Of a stretch of DNA of 64,000 nucleotides, positions 50,994 to 59,823 are shown in pieces. How positions within the stretch are numbered: position 1 is the first letter of the stretch; each line of letters starts with the position of its first letter. The stretch covers positions 3,148,501 to 3,212,500 of the forward strand of contig NZ_CP013021.1 in NCBI RefSeq assembly GCF_001420915.1, read 5' to 3'. The stretch is from Agarivorans gilvus (GTDB lineage: Bacteria > Pseudomonadota > Gammaproteobacteria > Enterobacterales > Celerinatantimonadaceae). The notes under the pieces were generated by a model. That model did not search any database and had not been told where the DNA came from. It saw only the letters and a list, made by a program, of their open reading frames with translations. Both the position numbers and the translations under genes were made by a program.

Positions 50994-51293
50994 TTATTCT
51001 TCTTTATCTTGCTCGGCTAGGGCGGCTTTTTCTAAGGCCGGATCGGGTTTGTCTTTTTCTAGGTCGCTATCGTCAGGGAGGGGTTGACCAGTATAAGCGT
51101 GCAAGAAGGCCTCGCAGAGTAACTCACTGTTGGTGGCATGGCGCAAGTTATTAATTTGTCTGCGGGTACGCTCATCTGTGAGTATCTTTAATACCTTTAA
51201 AGGAATTGATACTGTGATTTTTTTTACTTGTTCGCTTTTTTTTCCGTGTTCAGCATAGGGGCTGATCCACTCACCGTTCCAATCTGTCGACAT
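50994..51293 (-). CDS. metJ: Methionine regulon repressor MetJ
   Basis: Ribbon-helix-helix repressor that uses SAM as corepressor and binds met boxes. About 99 residues. The core EWISPYAEHGKKSEQVKKI, then TVSIPLKVLKILTDERTRRQ and NNLRHATNSELLCEAFLHA, is nearly identical to E. coli MetJ. The C-terminus (after PLPDDSDLEKDKPDP) diverges and is shared only with the fragment at 49739-49811. The ATG at 51293 gives MSTDWNGEW and is preferred over a start six codons upstream. It diverges from metB across the met boxes. Confidence 0.96.
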   Translation of the reverse strand: MSTDWNGEWISPYAEHGKKSEQVKKITVSIPLKVLKILTDERTRRQINNLRHATNSELLCEAFLHAYTGQPLPDDSDLEKDKPDPALEKAALAEQDKEE

Positions 51294-51365
51294 ATTTGCA
51301 ATACACACCAAACTAAAGAAACCCTATTGTAACGGGGGAAATGTCACTTAGCAATCCAACAGCAA

Positions 51366-51397
51366 AGACATTTAGACGTCTAGAAGTGTTGACGTCC
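51366..51397 (+). promoter_or_regulatory. MetJ operator: four contiguous met boxes
   Basis: Four 8-bp units lie in exact register: AGACATTT, AGACGTCT, AGAAGTGT and TGACGTCC. The second is a perfect match to the met-box consensus AGACGTCT. They lie between divergent metJ and metB and overlap the metB -35 element, so MetJ-SAM should repress both directions. Confidence 0.9.
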
Positions 51398-51416
51398 TTT
51401 TTGCTAGTGGTAAAGT
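51389..51416 (+). promoter_or_regulatory. Predicted sigma70 promoter of metB
   Basis: TTGACG (51389-51394) and TAAAGT (51411-51416) are separated by 16 bases, about 30 bases before the metB start. The -35 lies in the last met box, consistent with repression by MetJ. Confidence 0.6.
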
Positions 51417-51446
51417 GGCAGGATATTTTGAGGGAGTAAATCAGCC

Positions 51447-52604
51447 ATGTCTTTAAAAGATCTTCAGGCAGCAACCATTGCGGTGCGCAGTGGTATAGAA
51501 AGTGACAGCCAACATGGGGCGATAGTGCCACCTATTTATTTGTCGAGTAATTATAGTTTTGCTGACTTTAACCAGAAGCGACAGTTTGACTATAGCCGCT
51601 CAGGTAACCCTACTCGTCAATTGTTAGCCCAAGCGATTGCTGATCTGGAACATGGTGCAGGGGCGGTGATAACCAATACCGGTATGTCGGCGGTGAATTT
51701 GCTTACCGCGTTGCTTGAGCCTGGAGATTTGTTGGTGGCGCCTCATGATTGCTACGGTGGTAGCTATCGCTTGTTCGATAGCTTAGCCAAGAAAAATGCC
51801 TTTGAAGTGGCCTTTGTCGACCAAAATGATCAGCAAGCTTTAAGCGCGTTGTTAGCCAAGAAACCTAAATTAGTGTGGTTAGAAACGCCCAGTAATCCTT
51901 TGTTAAGAATTGTTGATATTCAAGCTATCGCGGCTCAAGCCCATGCGGTTGGCGCTTTGTTGGTGGTAGACAATACCTTTTTATCTCCTGCCTTACAAAA
52001 TCCGATTTTGCTGGGAGCCGATATAGTGGTGCATTCGGCGACCAAATATATCAATGGCCATTCTGACGTAGTAGCGGGCATGGTGGTGGCTGCAGATGCC
52101 GAATTGGCTGAACACTTAGCGTGGTGGGCGAACTGTTTGGGCTTAACCGGTTCAGCCTTCGACTCTTATCTTACCTTGCGTGGCCTGCGCACTCTTAAAG
52201 CACGCATGAACGTGCACCAACAAAATGCCCAAGCCCTAGTTGCTTGTTTGCAACAGCAGCCTTTAGTTAGCGCAATTTACTACCCTGGCTTGGCAGAGCA
52301 CCCCGGTCATGCTTTAGCTAAAGCCCAACAAGCGGGCTTTGGTGCTATGTTTAGTTTCGAGCTGAACGTAGATGAAAGCAAAATGGCGGCTTTCCTTAAA
52401 CAGTTAAAGCTGTTTTCTTTGGCGGAGTCTTTAGGTGGTGTTGAGACCTTGATTGCTCACCCTGCCACTATGACCCATGCAGCGATGTCGGCTGAGGCCT
52501 TGGCGGAAGCGGGGATTTCTCAGCACTTATTACGGGTGTCTGTGGGCTTAGAAGACGCCCAAGATTTAGTCAATGATTTACAGCAGGCCTTTGCTCACTT
52601 GTAG
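51447..52604 (+). CDS. metB: Cystathionine gamma-synthase MetB
   Basis: PLP enzyme joining O-succinylhomoserine and cysteine to cystathionine in methionine synthesis. It is 385 residues (E. coli 386). The family stretches include YSRSGNPTRQLLAQAIADLE, then VWLETPSNPLLRIVDI and the PLP lysine in VHSATKYINGHSDVVAG. The C-terminus SLGGVETLIAHPATMTHAAM is also typical. GAGGGAG lies upstream of the ATG. First gene of metBL, controlled by the met boxes. Confidence 0.96.
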   Translation: MSLKDLQAATIAVRSGIESDSQHGAIVPPIYLSSNYSFADFNQKRQFDYSRSGNPTRQLLAQAIADLEHGAGAVITNTGMSAVNLLTALLEPGDLLVAPHDCYGGSYRLFDSLAKKNAFEVAFVDQNDQQALSALLAKKPKLVWLETPSNPLLRIVDIQAIAAQAHAVGALLVVDNTFLSPALQNPILLGADIVVHSATKYINGHSDVVAGMVVAADAELAEHLAWWANCLGLTGSAFDSYLTLRGLRTLKARMNVHQQNAQALVACLQQQPLVSAIYYPGLAEHPGHALAKAQQAGFGAMFSFELNVDESKMAAFLKQLKLFSLAESLGGVETLIAHPATMTHAAMSAEALAEAGISQHLLRVSVGLEDAQDLVNDLQQAFAHL

Positions 52605-52633
52605 TCTAGCCAGCATAGATAGAGAGGTTAACC

Positions 52634-55042
52634 ATGTCGGTAACTAGGCATGTACATAAATTTGGTGGCAGTAGCTTGGCCGATGCCGATTGTTTTAAAC
52701 GCGTGGCGGCAATTGTTCAGGAACATAGCCAGAAACAAGATCTCATCGTGGTTTCTGCTGCCGGCAAAACCACTAATCGTTTATTGAATATTATTGAGCT
52801 GGCGAAGCAAGCCGATAATGCGGCGGCTGAAGCCTTAGCGGCGCTGATCGATTTTCAAAGCAAGCTGGTGACTGATTTGCTTAGCGAGGCTCCGGCTCAG
52901 CTTATATTAAGCGAACTGGATAATGAGCATCGCCAAATCGCCGCTGTTTTAGAAGGCGAGTTGGATGTATTTAACGGTAATGAAGTGCTTTCTTTTGGTG
53001 AGCGCTGGTCAGCTCGCTTATTAGCGGCCTTACTTTGTGAACGCGATTGCCAAGCAGATTGGTTGGATTCGCGACAGTTCTTCAAAGCTGAATACGCAAC
53101 CCAACCGCAAGTGGATGCTGAGCAAAGTGCTCCCCTGCTGGCCAAATGTTTAGCGGAAAAAGCCGCTTGCCGTATAGTGGTTACCGGGTTTATTTGTAGC
53201 GATAGTCAGCAACGCACCGTGACTCTAGGACGCAATGGCAGTGATTATTCGGCCACAGAATTGGCGGCCTTAGCGGATGCCGTGTCTACCACCATATGGA
53301 GCGATGTAGCAGGCATTTATAGTGCCGACCCGCGCTTGGTGAAAGAGGCATTCTTACTCGAAAACCTCGCTTTAAGCGAGGCTTACGAACTGTCACGTAT
53401 CGGCAGCTCAGTATTACACGCTCGTACCTTAGAGCCCTTAGCGCGTTCGCGACAAAAAGTCAGTTTACGTTGCAGTTATGCGCCAGCATCAGGCCAAACC
53501 GTAATTCATCGTAAGGCGGCTAAGAGTAATGGCGCCAAAATCGTTAGCTCTGTGGATGACATCGTATTGTTGGAGCTGAGTTTTCAGCAAGATTTCCTCA
53601 ATAATGCCAATGCCTTGTTGGCGCGTCTTGGTGAGCATCAAATGGCACCGATTACTCGCCACAAACATGCAGAAAGCGCTTCTTTACGCATGGCGTATAC
53701 ACCAGAGCGAGTAGCAGAAGCCTTAACTATCATCGATCAATTTGCAGCCGAGTTTGCGGTGACGGAAGTCGCCAAAAAACAAGGCTATAGCCTGTTGGCC
53801 TTGGTGGGGGCTGGAGTATCTGAACAACCACGCCAATGTTATTTATTCTTCCAACAATTGGCTGAGCAGGCATTAGAGTTTATTCACTCTAGTGAAGATA
53901 AGCTCAGTCTTTGTGCGGTAGTGAGAAGGGTCACCTTAGACCCGCTACTGATTGCGCTACATCAGCAACTATTTAAGCAGAAGCGTCGCTTAGGGCTGGT
54001 GGTCTTTGGTAAAGGTAACATTGGCAGCCAATGGTTGCAGTTGTTTAGTCAGCAGCAAGCAAAGTTAGAGCAGCAACATCAATTGGAACTTCATTTGGCA
54101 GGCGTGTTTTCTAGCCAAGCTGGTCATATTGATTTTTCTGGGGTGAGTGTTGAACAGTGGAGTGAACAGGGAGATACCCCGCTTATTTGGCCTGAGGTAA
54201 TGGATAAGCTGAAACACCATCCTTACGATGAGCTGGCCATTTTGGATATCACCGCTAGTGAATCATTGAGCGCCTATTATGCTGAGTTTGCCCGTCATGG
54301 CTTTCATTTAATCACTGCGAATAAGCATGCTGGAGCCAGTGCTCAGGCTAATTATGCGGCGCTGCAACAAGCCTTTAGTGACCATTCTTCACTGTGGCTA
54401 AGCAATGCAACGGTAGGTGCCGGCTTACCGGTGCAAAAGAGCATTCAAGATTTACTTGATTCTGGAGACCAAATCCACTCCATATCGGGAATTTTTTCGG
54501 GAACTCTGAGTTGGTTGTTTCAACAATACGACGGCAGTGTGCCCTTCTCCGAATTATTAAACGATGCTTTAAATCAAGGCCTGACCGAGCCAGACCCGCG
54601 TGAAGACTTGTCTGGAAATGATGTACAGCGTAAGTTGCTGATTTTGGCGCGTGAAGCGGGCTTAACTATGGACTTACAAGATATTCAGCTACGCTCTTTG
54701 GTGCCTGACTCCCTAGCCCAATTAACTGTGGATGAGTTTTTAGATGCCATGAGTGAGCTTGATGAACCGATGTTACAAGCCTATAAGGATGCGCAACGCC
54801 AAGGTAAAGTGATTCGCTTTTTAGCTCGAGTTGATCATCAAGGCCAAGCGGAGGTTAGACTAACGAGTGTGTCTGAGCACCATCCTTTTGCTAATTTAAA
54901 ACCCTGCGATAACGTGTTTGCGATTGAAAGCGCTTGGTATAAACAGAACCCCTTGTTGATTCAAGGGCCGGGCGCAGGACGCGAAGTTACGGCTGGTGCA
55001 ATTCAAGCTGATTTAGTCACGCTGTGTAAGTACGTTCGATAA
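52634..55042 (+). CDS. metL: Bifunctional aspartokinase II / homoserine dehydrogenase II
   Basis: Two-domain enzyme of the aspartate pathway, 802 residues (E. coli MetL 810). The N-terminal aspartokinase starts HKFGGSSLADADCFKR and includes GRNGSDYSATELAALADA. The C-terminal homoserine dehydrogenase begins about residue 450 with LGLVVFGKGNIGSQWLQLF (NAD(P) binding), then ITANKHAG and LTEPDPREDLSGNDVQRKLLILAREAG. The MetL type, rather than ThrA, is inferred from its position after metB and MetJ control. The gap to metB is 29 bases. Confidence 0.95.
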   Translation: MSVTRHVHKFGGSSLADADCFKRVAAIVQEHSQKQDLIVVSAAGKTTNRLLNIIELAKQADNAAAEALAALIDFQSKLVTDLLSEAPAQLILSELDNEHRQIAAVLEGELDVFNGNEVLSFGERWSARLLAALLCERDCQADWLDSRQFFKAEYATQPQVDAEQSAPLLAKCLAEKAACRIVVTGFICSDSQQRTVTLGRNGSDYSATELAALADAVSTTIWSDVAGIYSADPRLVKEAFLLENLALSEAYELSRIGSSVLHARTLEPLARSRQKVSLRCSYAPASGQTVIHRKAAKSNGAKIVSSVDDIVLLELSFQQDFLNNANALLARLGEHQMAPITRHKHAESASLRMAYTPERVAEALTIIDQFAAEFAVTEVAKKQGYSLLALVGAGVSEQPRQCYLFFQQLAEQALEFIHSSEDKLSLCAVVRRVTLDPLLIALHQQLFKQKRRLGLVVFGKGNIGSQWLQLFSQQQAKLEQQHQLELHLAGVFSSQAGHIDFSGVSVEQWSEQGDTPLIWPEVMDKLKHHPYDELAILDITASESLSAYYAEFARHGFHLITANKHAGASAQANYAALQQAFSDHSSLWLSNATVGAGLPVQKSIQDLLDSGDQIHSISGIFSGTLSWLFQQYDGSVPFSELLNDALNQGLTEPDPREDLSGNDVQRKLLILAREAGLTMDLQDIQLRSLVPDSLAQLTVDEFLDAMSELDEPMLQAYKDAQRQGKVIRFLARVDHQGQAEVRLTSVSEHHPFANLKPCDNVFAIESAWYKQNPLLIQGPGAGREVTAGAIQADLVTLCKYVR

Positions 55043-55073
55043 AAAAAAGGCCTCTTACAAACAGTAAGAGGCC
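55041..55073. terminator. Terminator shared by metL and the amylase gene
   Basis: A ten-base perfect stem (GGCCTCTTAC/GTAAGAGGCC) with a five-base loop. Eight A residues on its left form a T-tract for minus-strand transcripts from the amylase gene. For metL on the plus strand the T-tract is missing, so it is clearer as the minus-strand terminator. Confidence 0.75.
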
Positions 55074-55164
55074 GAACTAGGATATTAAGGGTGTTTACAA
55101 ACGCTTGAAGGTTGCTACCTTCGCTCTAGCTTTAAAGGTTGCTAGATACCTTCTGCACTTCAAA

Positions 55165-55182
55165 GAAGGGCGATTGCCCTTC
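55165..55182 (-). terminator. Hairpin after the amylase gene
   Basis: A GAAGGGC/GCCCTTC stem with a four-base loop, about 11 bases after the amylase stop on the minus strand, is followed by only TTT. Two direct copies of AAGGTTGCTA (55108-55117, 55135-55144) lie just beyond. It may be a first, weak terminator. Confidence 0.4.
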
Positions 55183-55192
55183 GTCTGGAATG

Positions 55193-57268
55193 TTACTCAC
55201 ACTTGCTTATCATCATGGTTCCGCCTGTTAAGGCAGCATTGATTTCAAAGCTGTATACATAGTTGCCGGCTTCGGGAATCACCACTGTAGACTCGGTGCC
55301 TGGACCGCTAGCTACGCTCATGGCTAACTCATTAGCAATGCTGGCAGTACCAGTAGCACTGGCAAATTCGTAGTTCCACTCAGCAGAAGCAAATTTGAAA
55401 CCGAACGAGGTAGCTTGGCTTTCAGTTACCACTACTTGGTAGATGTTGTCGCCTTTGTAGCTAAACTGATGGCTGTCCGGAGTCGCGTTAAAACCATCTC
55501 CGCCAGTATAGTTTCCGCGGATCCACATGCCTTCGCCTAATGGACCGTCGCCAGCTACATCGGCAGCATTACAGTCAGCTAATGGGCCTGTGCCAACCAG
55601 ACCACCGCCATTTCCTTGCTGAGGACCCTCTGCGGTAGGAGAGACAACTTCTAGGAATAAAGACTCTAAACCCTCGATTTCGATGCTATAGCTACCAGAA
55701 GCGATATCGATAGTTTCATTGCTTAACAGGTTACGTAATTGACCATTACTGCCAATTTCCTCACCGGTAACATCAATAGTAATGGTGCCGGTTGAAGTAT
55801 TGCTAAGGAACAATACGGTGTTGTCTTCAGCTTGTTTATGGTCGAAGAAGACATCTGCCGAATGTTCAGTCGCAATGGTGGTACGCTCACCTTTGTATAA
55901 AGCAGGGTTCGCTGCACGCATGGTCATTAAGGCTGCGACATAATCGCGTAAATCAGCTTGGTTAGCATTGGCGGTAAATAGCTCGTTGTTGGTGCGAGCA
56001 CCAGTTGGTAAGCCTTCTACTTTACCGTTATTGCGAGCTACGTGGTCATCACATAGGCCTAAATCGGCACAAGTCGTGTTGTCGACTTCCTCAGCAAAGT
56101 TAGGCACTTCATCACCGATTTCTTCACCGTAGTAAAGAGTAATAGGGCCAGTGTAAGCTGCTAAGAAAGCATATGCTGCTTTATGACGGTTCCAGTATTC
56201 GGCGTCACTAGGTTCGGCGATGTTGCCTCGTTGTAATAAGTCACCAAAACGCAGTAAGTCGTGGTTACCGATGAAGCCATTAGGAACAGCATGGGCTGGA
56301 TTGGCAATTTGAGCACTGTAAGCAGAGGCTAGATTGCTGGCATCGCGTCCACCACTGCCACTCTCTTCAACCGCAAAGGTTTGAGTGATTGCGTAGCGCA
56401 TTGGGAAGTCAAAGGCCGAACAAATGCCAGGCGCGGTTTCTGGACCATAACCTTCTTCACGGATTTGGCTACCACCGCCATCCCAAATTTCAGCCACCAT
56501 GTAAGCCAGCGGATTTACCGTTTCACCATTCATGGTGTAAGTGGTCGCAGCAGAGGCATCTTCTACGGCTTTACGAATTTCACCCCAAGCGCCAATTGGC
56601 ACTTGGTAGGCTTGGTCTAAACGCCAGCCGTCAATACCTAGCTCTTCTACCCAGTAGCTAGCTACTTCTTTATAAAATTCAAGGGTATCGTTGTCGGTAC
56701 CAGGGTAACTTACCGGGTTGCTACCGCCAGATGGTGTTAGGCCATTAGGTGAAGGTGTTACATTACCTTTATGGTGGCCAAAAACGCCATCAAATAATAC
56801 ATACATGCCACGAGCGTGTGCTTCGTTTACCAGTGTTCTGGCTTGCTCAAGAGTGCCAAAGTTTGGATCGATGGCAAAATAGTTACGGGTAAAGTAGCCC
56901 GTTGCATCAAGTCTATCGCTGCCTTCTGAGTCGAAAATAGGCGTTAACCAGATGGCGTTCATGCCCAGATCTTGAATGTAATCTAGAGAGTCGATAACAC
57001 CCTGTAAATCACCTTTGTGGTGGCTAGTACCATAACCCGTGTTGTAGTCATGGTTTGAATCACCGTCGATAAAGGCTTCGGTCATGACTTGATAAATGCG
57101 TAGCTCTTGAGCCTTTTCATAAACACCGGCATCACAGGCGTAGGCTTGATATTCGTAATCTGGGGTGGTTGGTGTTGTCGGTGTTGAATCATCGCCACCG
57201 CCACCGCCACCACAGGCGCTTAAACCAAATACAACTGCCATTGAGATGGCGCTTTTGGACCAATTCAT
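55193..57268 (-). CDS. Lipoprotein alpha-amylase family enzyme (GH13)
   Basis: Predicted membrane-anchored starch-degrading enzyme, 691 residues. The lipobox LSAC puts the lipidated cysteine at residue 19, followed by a glycine run and a threonine-proline linker. The GH13 barrel spans about residues 50-470: GMNAIWLTPIF, the nucleophile Asp218 in GIDGWRLDQA, the acid/base Glu260 in MVAEIWD, and Asp337 in FIGNHDLLRF. After a beta domain and a QGNGGG linker (about residue 576), a C-terminal module of about 110 residues resembles bacterial starch- or glycan-binding domains. A single gene. Substrate specificity is not resolved. Confidence 0.88.
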   Translation of the reverse strand: MNWSKSAISMAVVFGLSACGGGGGGDDSTPTTPTTPDYEYQAYACDAGVYEKAQELRIYQVMTEAFIDGDSNHDYNTGYGTSHHKGDLQGVIDSLDYIQDLGMNAIWLTPIFDSEGSDRLDATGYFTRNYFAIDPNFGTLEQARTLVNEAHARGMYVLFDGVFGHHKGNVTPSPNGLTPSGGSNPVSYPGTDNDTLEFYKEVASYWVEELGIDGWRLDQAYQVPIGAWGEIRKAVEDASAATTYTMNGETVNPLAYMVAEIWDGGGSQIREEGYGPETAPGICSAFDFPMRYAITQTFAVEESGSGGRDASNLASAYSAQIANPAHAVPNGFIGNHDLLRFGDLLQRGNIAEPSDAEYWNRHKAAYAFLAAYTGPITLYYGEEIGDEVPNFAEEVDNTTCADLGLCDDHVARNNGKVEGLPTGARTNNELFTANANQADLRDYVAALMTMRAANPALYKGERTTIATEHSADVFFDHKQAEDNTVLFLSNTSTGTITIDVTGEEIGSNGQLRNLLSNETIDIASGSYSIEIEGLESLFLEVVSPTAEGPQQGNGGGLVGTGPLADCNAADVAGDGPLGEGMWIRGNYTGGDGFNATPDSHQFSYKGDNIYQVVVTESQATSFGFKFASAEWNYEFASATGTASIANELAMSVASGPGTESTVVIPEAGNYVYSFEINAALTGGTMMISKCE

Positions 57269-57548
57269 TATTCATCCTTGCTAGATACGTCTTCGATAGC
57301 CAGAGTTAATCACAGAGCCTAAGGACTAGATACTTGATAGCGTTTTCAACTTGATGGAAAATTGACCTAGCTCGCATCTTTGCCTTTATTGAGAATCCGC
57401 TTTTTTGATGAAAGGCTTTTCACTTTTATGGATTAAATTAGAAAGCTAAATTTTTAGTGAAGCATTAATAAAAGCGGGATCTGACAAGATTTGGGTTTTT
57501 GACTTAGCGCGGTATGATAGCGCCACCAAGGTGAGGAAAGCGTAGTAT

Positions 57549-58169
57549 ATGAGTGGTGTAAGAGCACAGCAAAAAGAGAAGACCCGCAGAGCCATTATTG
57601 AAGCTGCGTTTACCCAGTTGAGTGCCGAACGTGGTTTATCGAGTTTAAGTCTTAGGGAAGTGGCCCGAGAAGCCGGCATTGCCCCCACGTCCTTTTATCG
57701 ACACTTTGCCGATATGGAGGAATTAGGCTTAACTTTGGTGGATGAAGGTGGTTTAACCCTGCGTCAATTAATGCGTCAAGCTCGGCAACGCATTATTGCC
57801 AATGGTGGCAGTGTTATTGGCACCTCTGTAGAAACCTTTATGGAGTTTGTTTGTAATAACCCCAATGTATTTCGCTTGTTATTGCGTGAACGCTCTGGCA
57901 CTTCTCCAGCATTTAGGGCCGCAGTAGCGAGGGAGTTTACTCACTTTATCGCTGAGCTTACCGACTATTTAGAGTGGCAGTACCGTTGTCCACGAGAGGA
58001 TGCTGAGATCCAAGCGGAAGCGATGGTGACGTTGGTATTTAACGCCGGGGCTTCGGCGCTAGACTTAGCGGAGCAGGAGCGTCAGTTACTAGCAGAGAAA
58101 ACGGTGAAACAATTACGTATCGTTGCCAAGGGAGCGGCACTGTATAATCGCTCGGAAACCTTAAGTTAA
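57549..58169 (+). CDS. fabR: TetR-family repressor FabR
   Basis: Repressor of unsaturated fatty acid genes (fabA, fabB) in E. coli, sensing acyl-CoA or acyl-ACP pools. The 206 residues have an N-terminal helix-turn-helix (SLREVAREAGIAPTSFYRHFADMEEL, residues 36-61) and a ligand-binding C-terminal half with FVCNNPNVFRLLLRERSG. The fabR-yijD-trmA-btuB-murI order is the E. coli one, which supports the name. It is followed nine bases later by yijD. Confidence 0.93.
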   Translation: MSGVRAQQKEKTRRAIIEAAFTQLSAERGLSSLSLREVAREAGIAPTSFYRHFADMEELGLTLVDEGGLTLRQLMRQARQRIIANGGSVIGTSVETFMEFVCNNPNVFRLLLRERSGTSPAFRAAVAREFTHFIAELTDYLEWQYRCPREDAEIQAEAMVTLVFNAGASALDLAEQERQLLAEKTVKQLRIVAKGAALYNRSETLS

Positions 58170-58178
58170 GAGGTGTTT

Positions 58179-58517
58179 ATGCCAGTTAGAAAATCCTTAT
58201 TAGTATTAGCCTTTATTGCCGGTTTATCGGGAAGCGCTAGCTTGGCGGTGTTAACCGTAGCGGAGCTGGCTTTTTCTATTTTCCCAATACTGACTTTTGG
58301 CCTAGCGATAGTGCAACTATATCAGCTATATATGGATAAAGACCTCAGCGAAGACTCTCCGTTATTAAGTGTGGCTGCATTTGTATTGGGGGCCTTAGCT
58401 TATTCGGCTTTGTTGCGTGCGCAACTGCCAGACTTGGGCAGTAACTTAGTGTTATTGATTATTTGCCTCGGCTTGGGTTTGTGGTTAATGGCAAAAATAG
58501 GTGGTTTTAAGCGTTAA
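58179..58517 (+). CDS. yijD: YijD family membrane protein (DUF1422)
   Basis: 112-residue inner-membrane protein of unknown function with four predicted helices (about 6-28, 30-48, 62-80 and 88-106), typical of YijD/DUF1422. GAGG is five bases before the ATG at 58179, which is preferred over the GTG at 58173. It is coupled to fabR as in enterobacteria and vibrios. Confidence 0.9.
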   Translation: MPVRKSLLVLAFIAGLSGSASLAVLTVAELAFSIFPILTFGLAIVQLYQLYMDKDLSEDSPLLSVAAFVLGALAYSALLRAQLPDLGSNLVLLIICLGLGLWLMAKIGGFKR

Positions 58518-58570
58518 ATAGTTAGAGGCAGAGCTGCGCAAGCTTATTGCACAGCTCAAGCTTGAAGTAT

Positions 58571-59677
58571 TTAGCTTCGTCGTTGCAGGTACATGCCCAC
58601 TTCAATGTGATTGGTATAAGGGAACTGATCGAATAAGGCCCAATGACTAATTTGGTGAGTTTTACTTAGGCTCACTAAGTTGTCATATAAGGTATTGGGG
58701 TTACAAGAGATGTAGACGATGTTGTCATAAGCTTGCACCATGCCGAGGGTGGCATCATCTAGGCCCGCCCGCGGGGGGTCGACCAAAATGGTATTACATT
58801 GATAGGAGCCCAAATCTACCTCGGCTTCCTTCAAACGACGAAACTCTCTTTCGCCTAACATGGCTTGGGTGAACTCTTCAGCAGATAAACGTAAAATTTT
58901 TACATTATCTATATCGTTTGCTTTGATATTGTATTGCGCAGCTTCAACCGAAGGCTTGGCTATTTCGGTAGCCAGCACACGTTGAAAGTTTTTTGCTAAG
59001 GCCAGCGAGAAATTACCATTACCACAATACAACTCTAAGAGATCGCCTTGGCTGTTGGCCGTGGCTTGTTGAGCCCATTCCAACATGTATTGATTTACTA
59101 CGGCGTTGGGTTGAGTAAAGCTATTTTCTATCTGCTGGTAGATCAGCTTTTCATTGTTGATAGTTAATACTTCATCTACTCGGTCTTGATCTAAACAAAT
59201 TTTTTGTTTGCGTGAGCGGCCAATAAGCTGGATAGAAAAGTGCTGGCTGAGCTCGGTTTTTAATTGTTCGGCGGCTTGCTGCCAAGCCTCATCAATCGGC
59301 TTGTGATATAGCATGCTTACGATCACTTCATCACTTAAGGTCGATAGAAAATCCACCTGAAATAACTTGTGGCGCAGTAGAGAGTTAGCTTTTAGCTTCT
59401 CAATTAATAGTGGCATTAATTGGTTAATCAGCTCACTGGCTGGTGGAAAACTGTCTACTCGAAACTTCTGCTTAGTTTGTTGATCAAACATGATGTAGTA
59501 CAGATCGTCACCTTCGTGCCACACTCGAAATTCAGCTCGCATTCGGTAGTGCTTCAATGGAGAGGCAAATACTCCAGGCTCCGGTGGTGAGAACTCGGCA
59601 AATTGTTGGCAGCGTTGGTTGACTTTTTCGGCCAAGAGTTCTTGGTATTGGTCTGGATAATATGCGATAGCGCTCAT
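58571..59677 (-). CDS. trmA: tRNA (uracil(54)-C5)-methyltransferase TrmA
   Basis: SAM-dependent enzyme making ribothymidine 54 in the T-loop of tRNA. It is 368 residues (E. coli 366). The N-terminal segment SPLKHYRMRAEFRVWHEGDDLYY, the SAM motif LLELYCGNGNFSLALA, VDPPRAGLD and the catalytic cysteine in YISCNPNTL are present. The C-terminal HIEVG holds the general-base glutamate. It converges with fabR-yijD, as in E. coli. Confidence 0.96.
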   Translation of the reverse strand: MSAIAYYPDQYQELLAEKVNQRCQQFAEFSPPEPGVFASPLKHYRMRAEFRVWHEGDDLYYIMFDQQTKQKFRVDSFPPASELINQLMPLLIEKLKANSLLRHKLFQVDFLSTLSDEVIVSMLYHKPIDEAWQQAAEQLKTELSQHFSIQLIGRSRKQKICLDQDRVDEVLTINNEKLIYQQIENSFTQPNAVVNQYMLEWAQQATANSQGDLLELYCGNGNFSLALAKNFQRVLATEIAKPSVEAAQYNIKANDIDNVKILRLSAEEFTQAMLGEREFRRLKEAEVDLGSYQCNTILVDPPRAGLDDATLGMVQAYDNIVYISCNPNTLYDNLVSLSKTHQISHWALFDQFPYTNHIEVGMYLQRRS

Positions 59678-59823
59678 GGCCTCTCCTCTGTTCTAACAAG
59701 CTGCGCAATTTAAAGGCGCATTGCTTGCTTGTCCAGTTTATCTACAATAATAGTGAGATTATTTCTAAAGTTTTAATTTAGCTCGCCGATAAGGCTTGAC
59801 TAGGGTAAATCCGTGGAGGCCTT

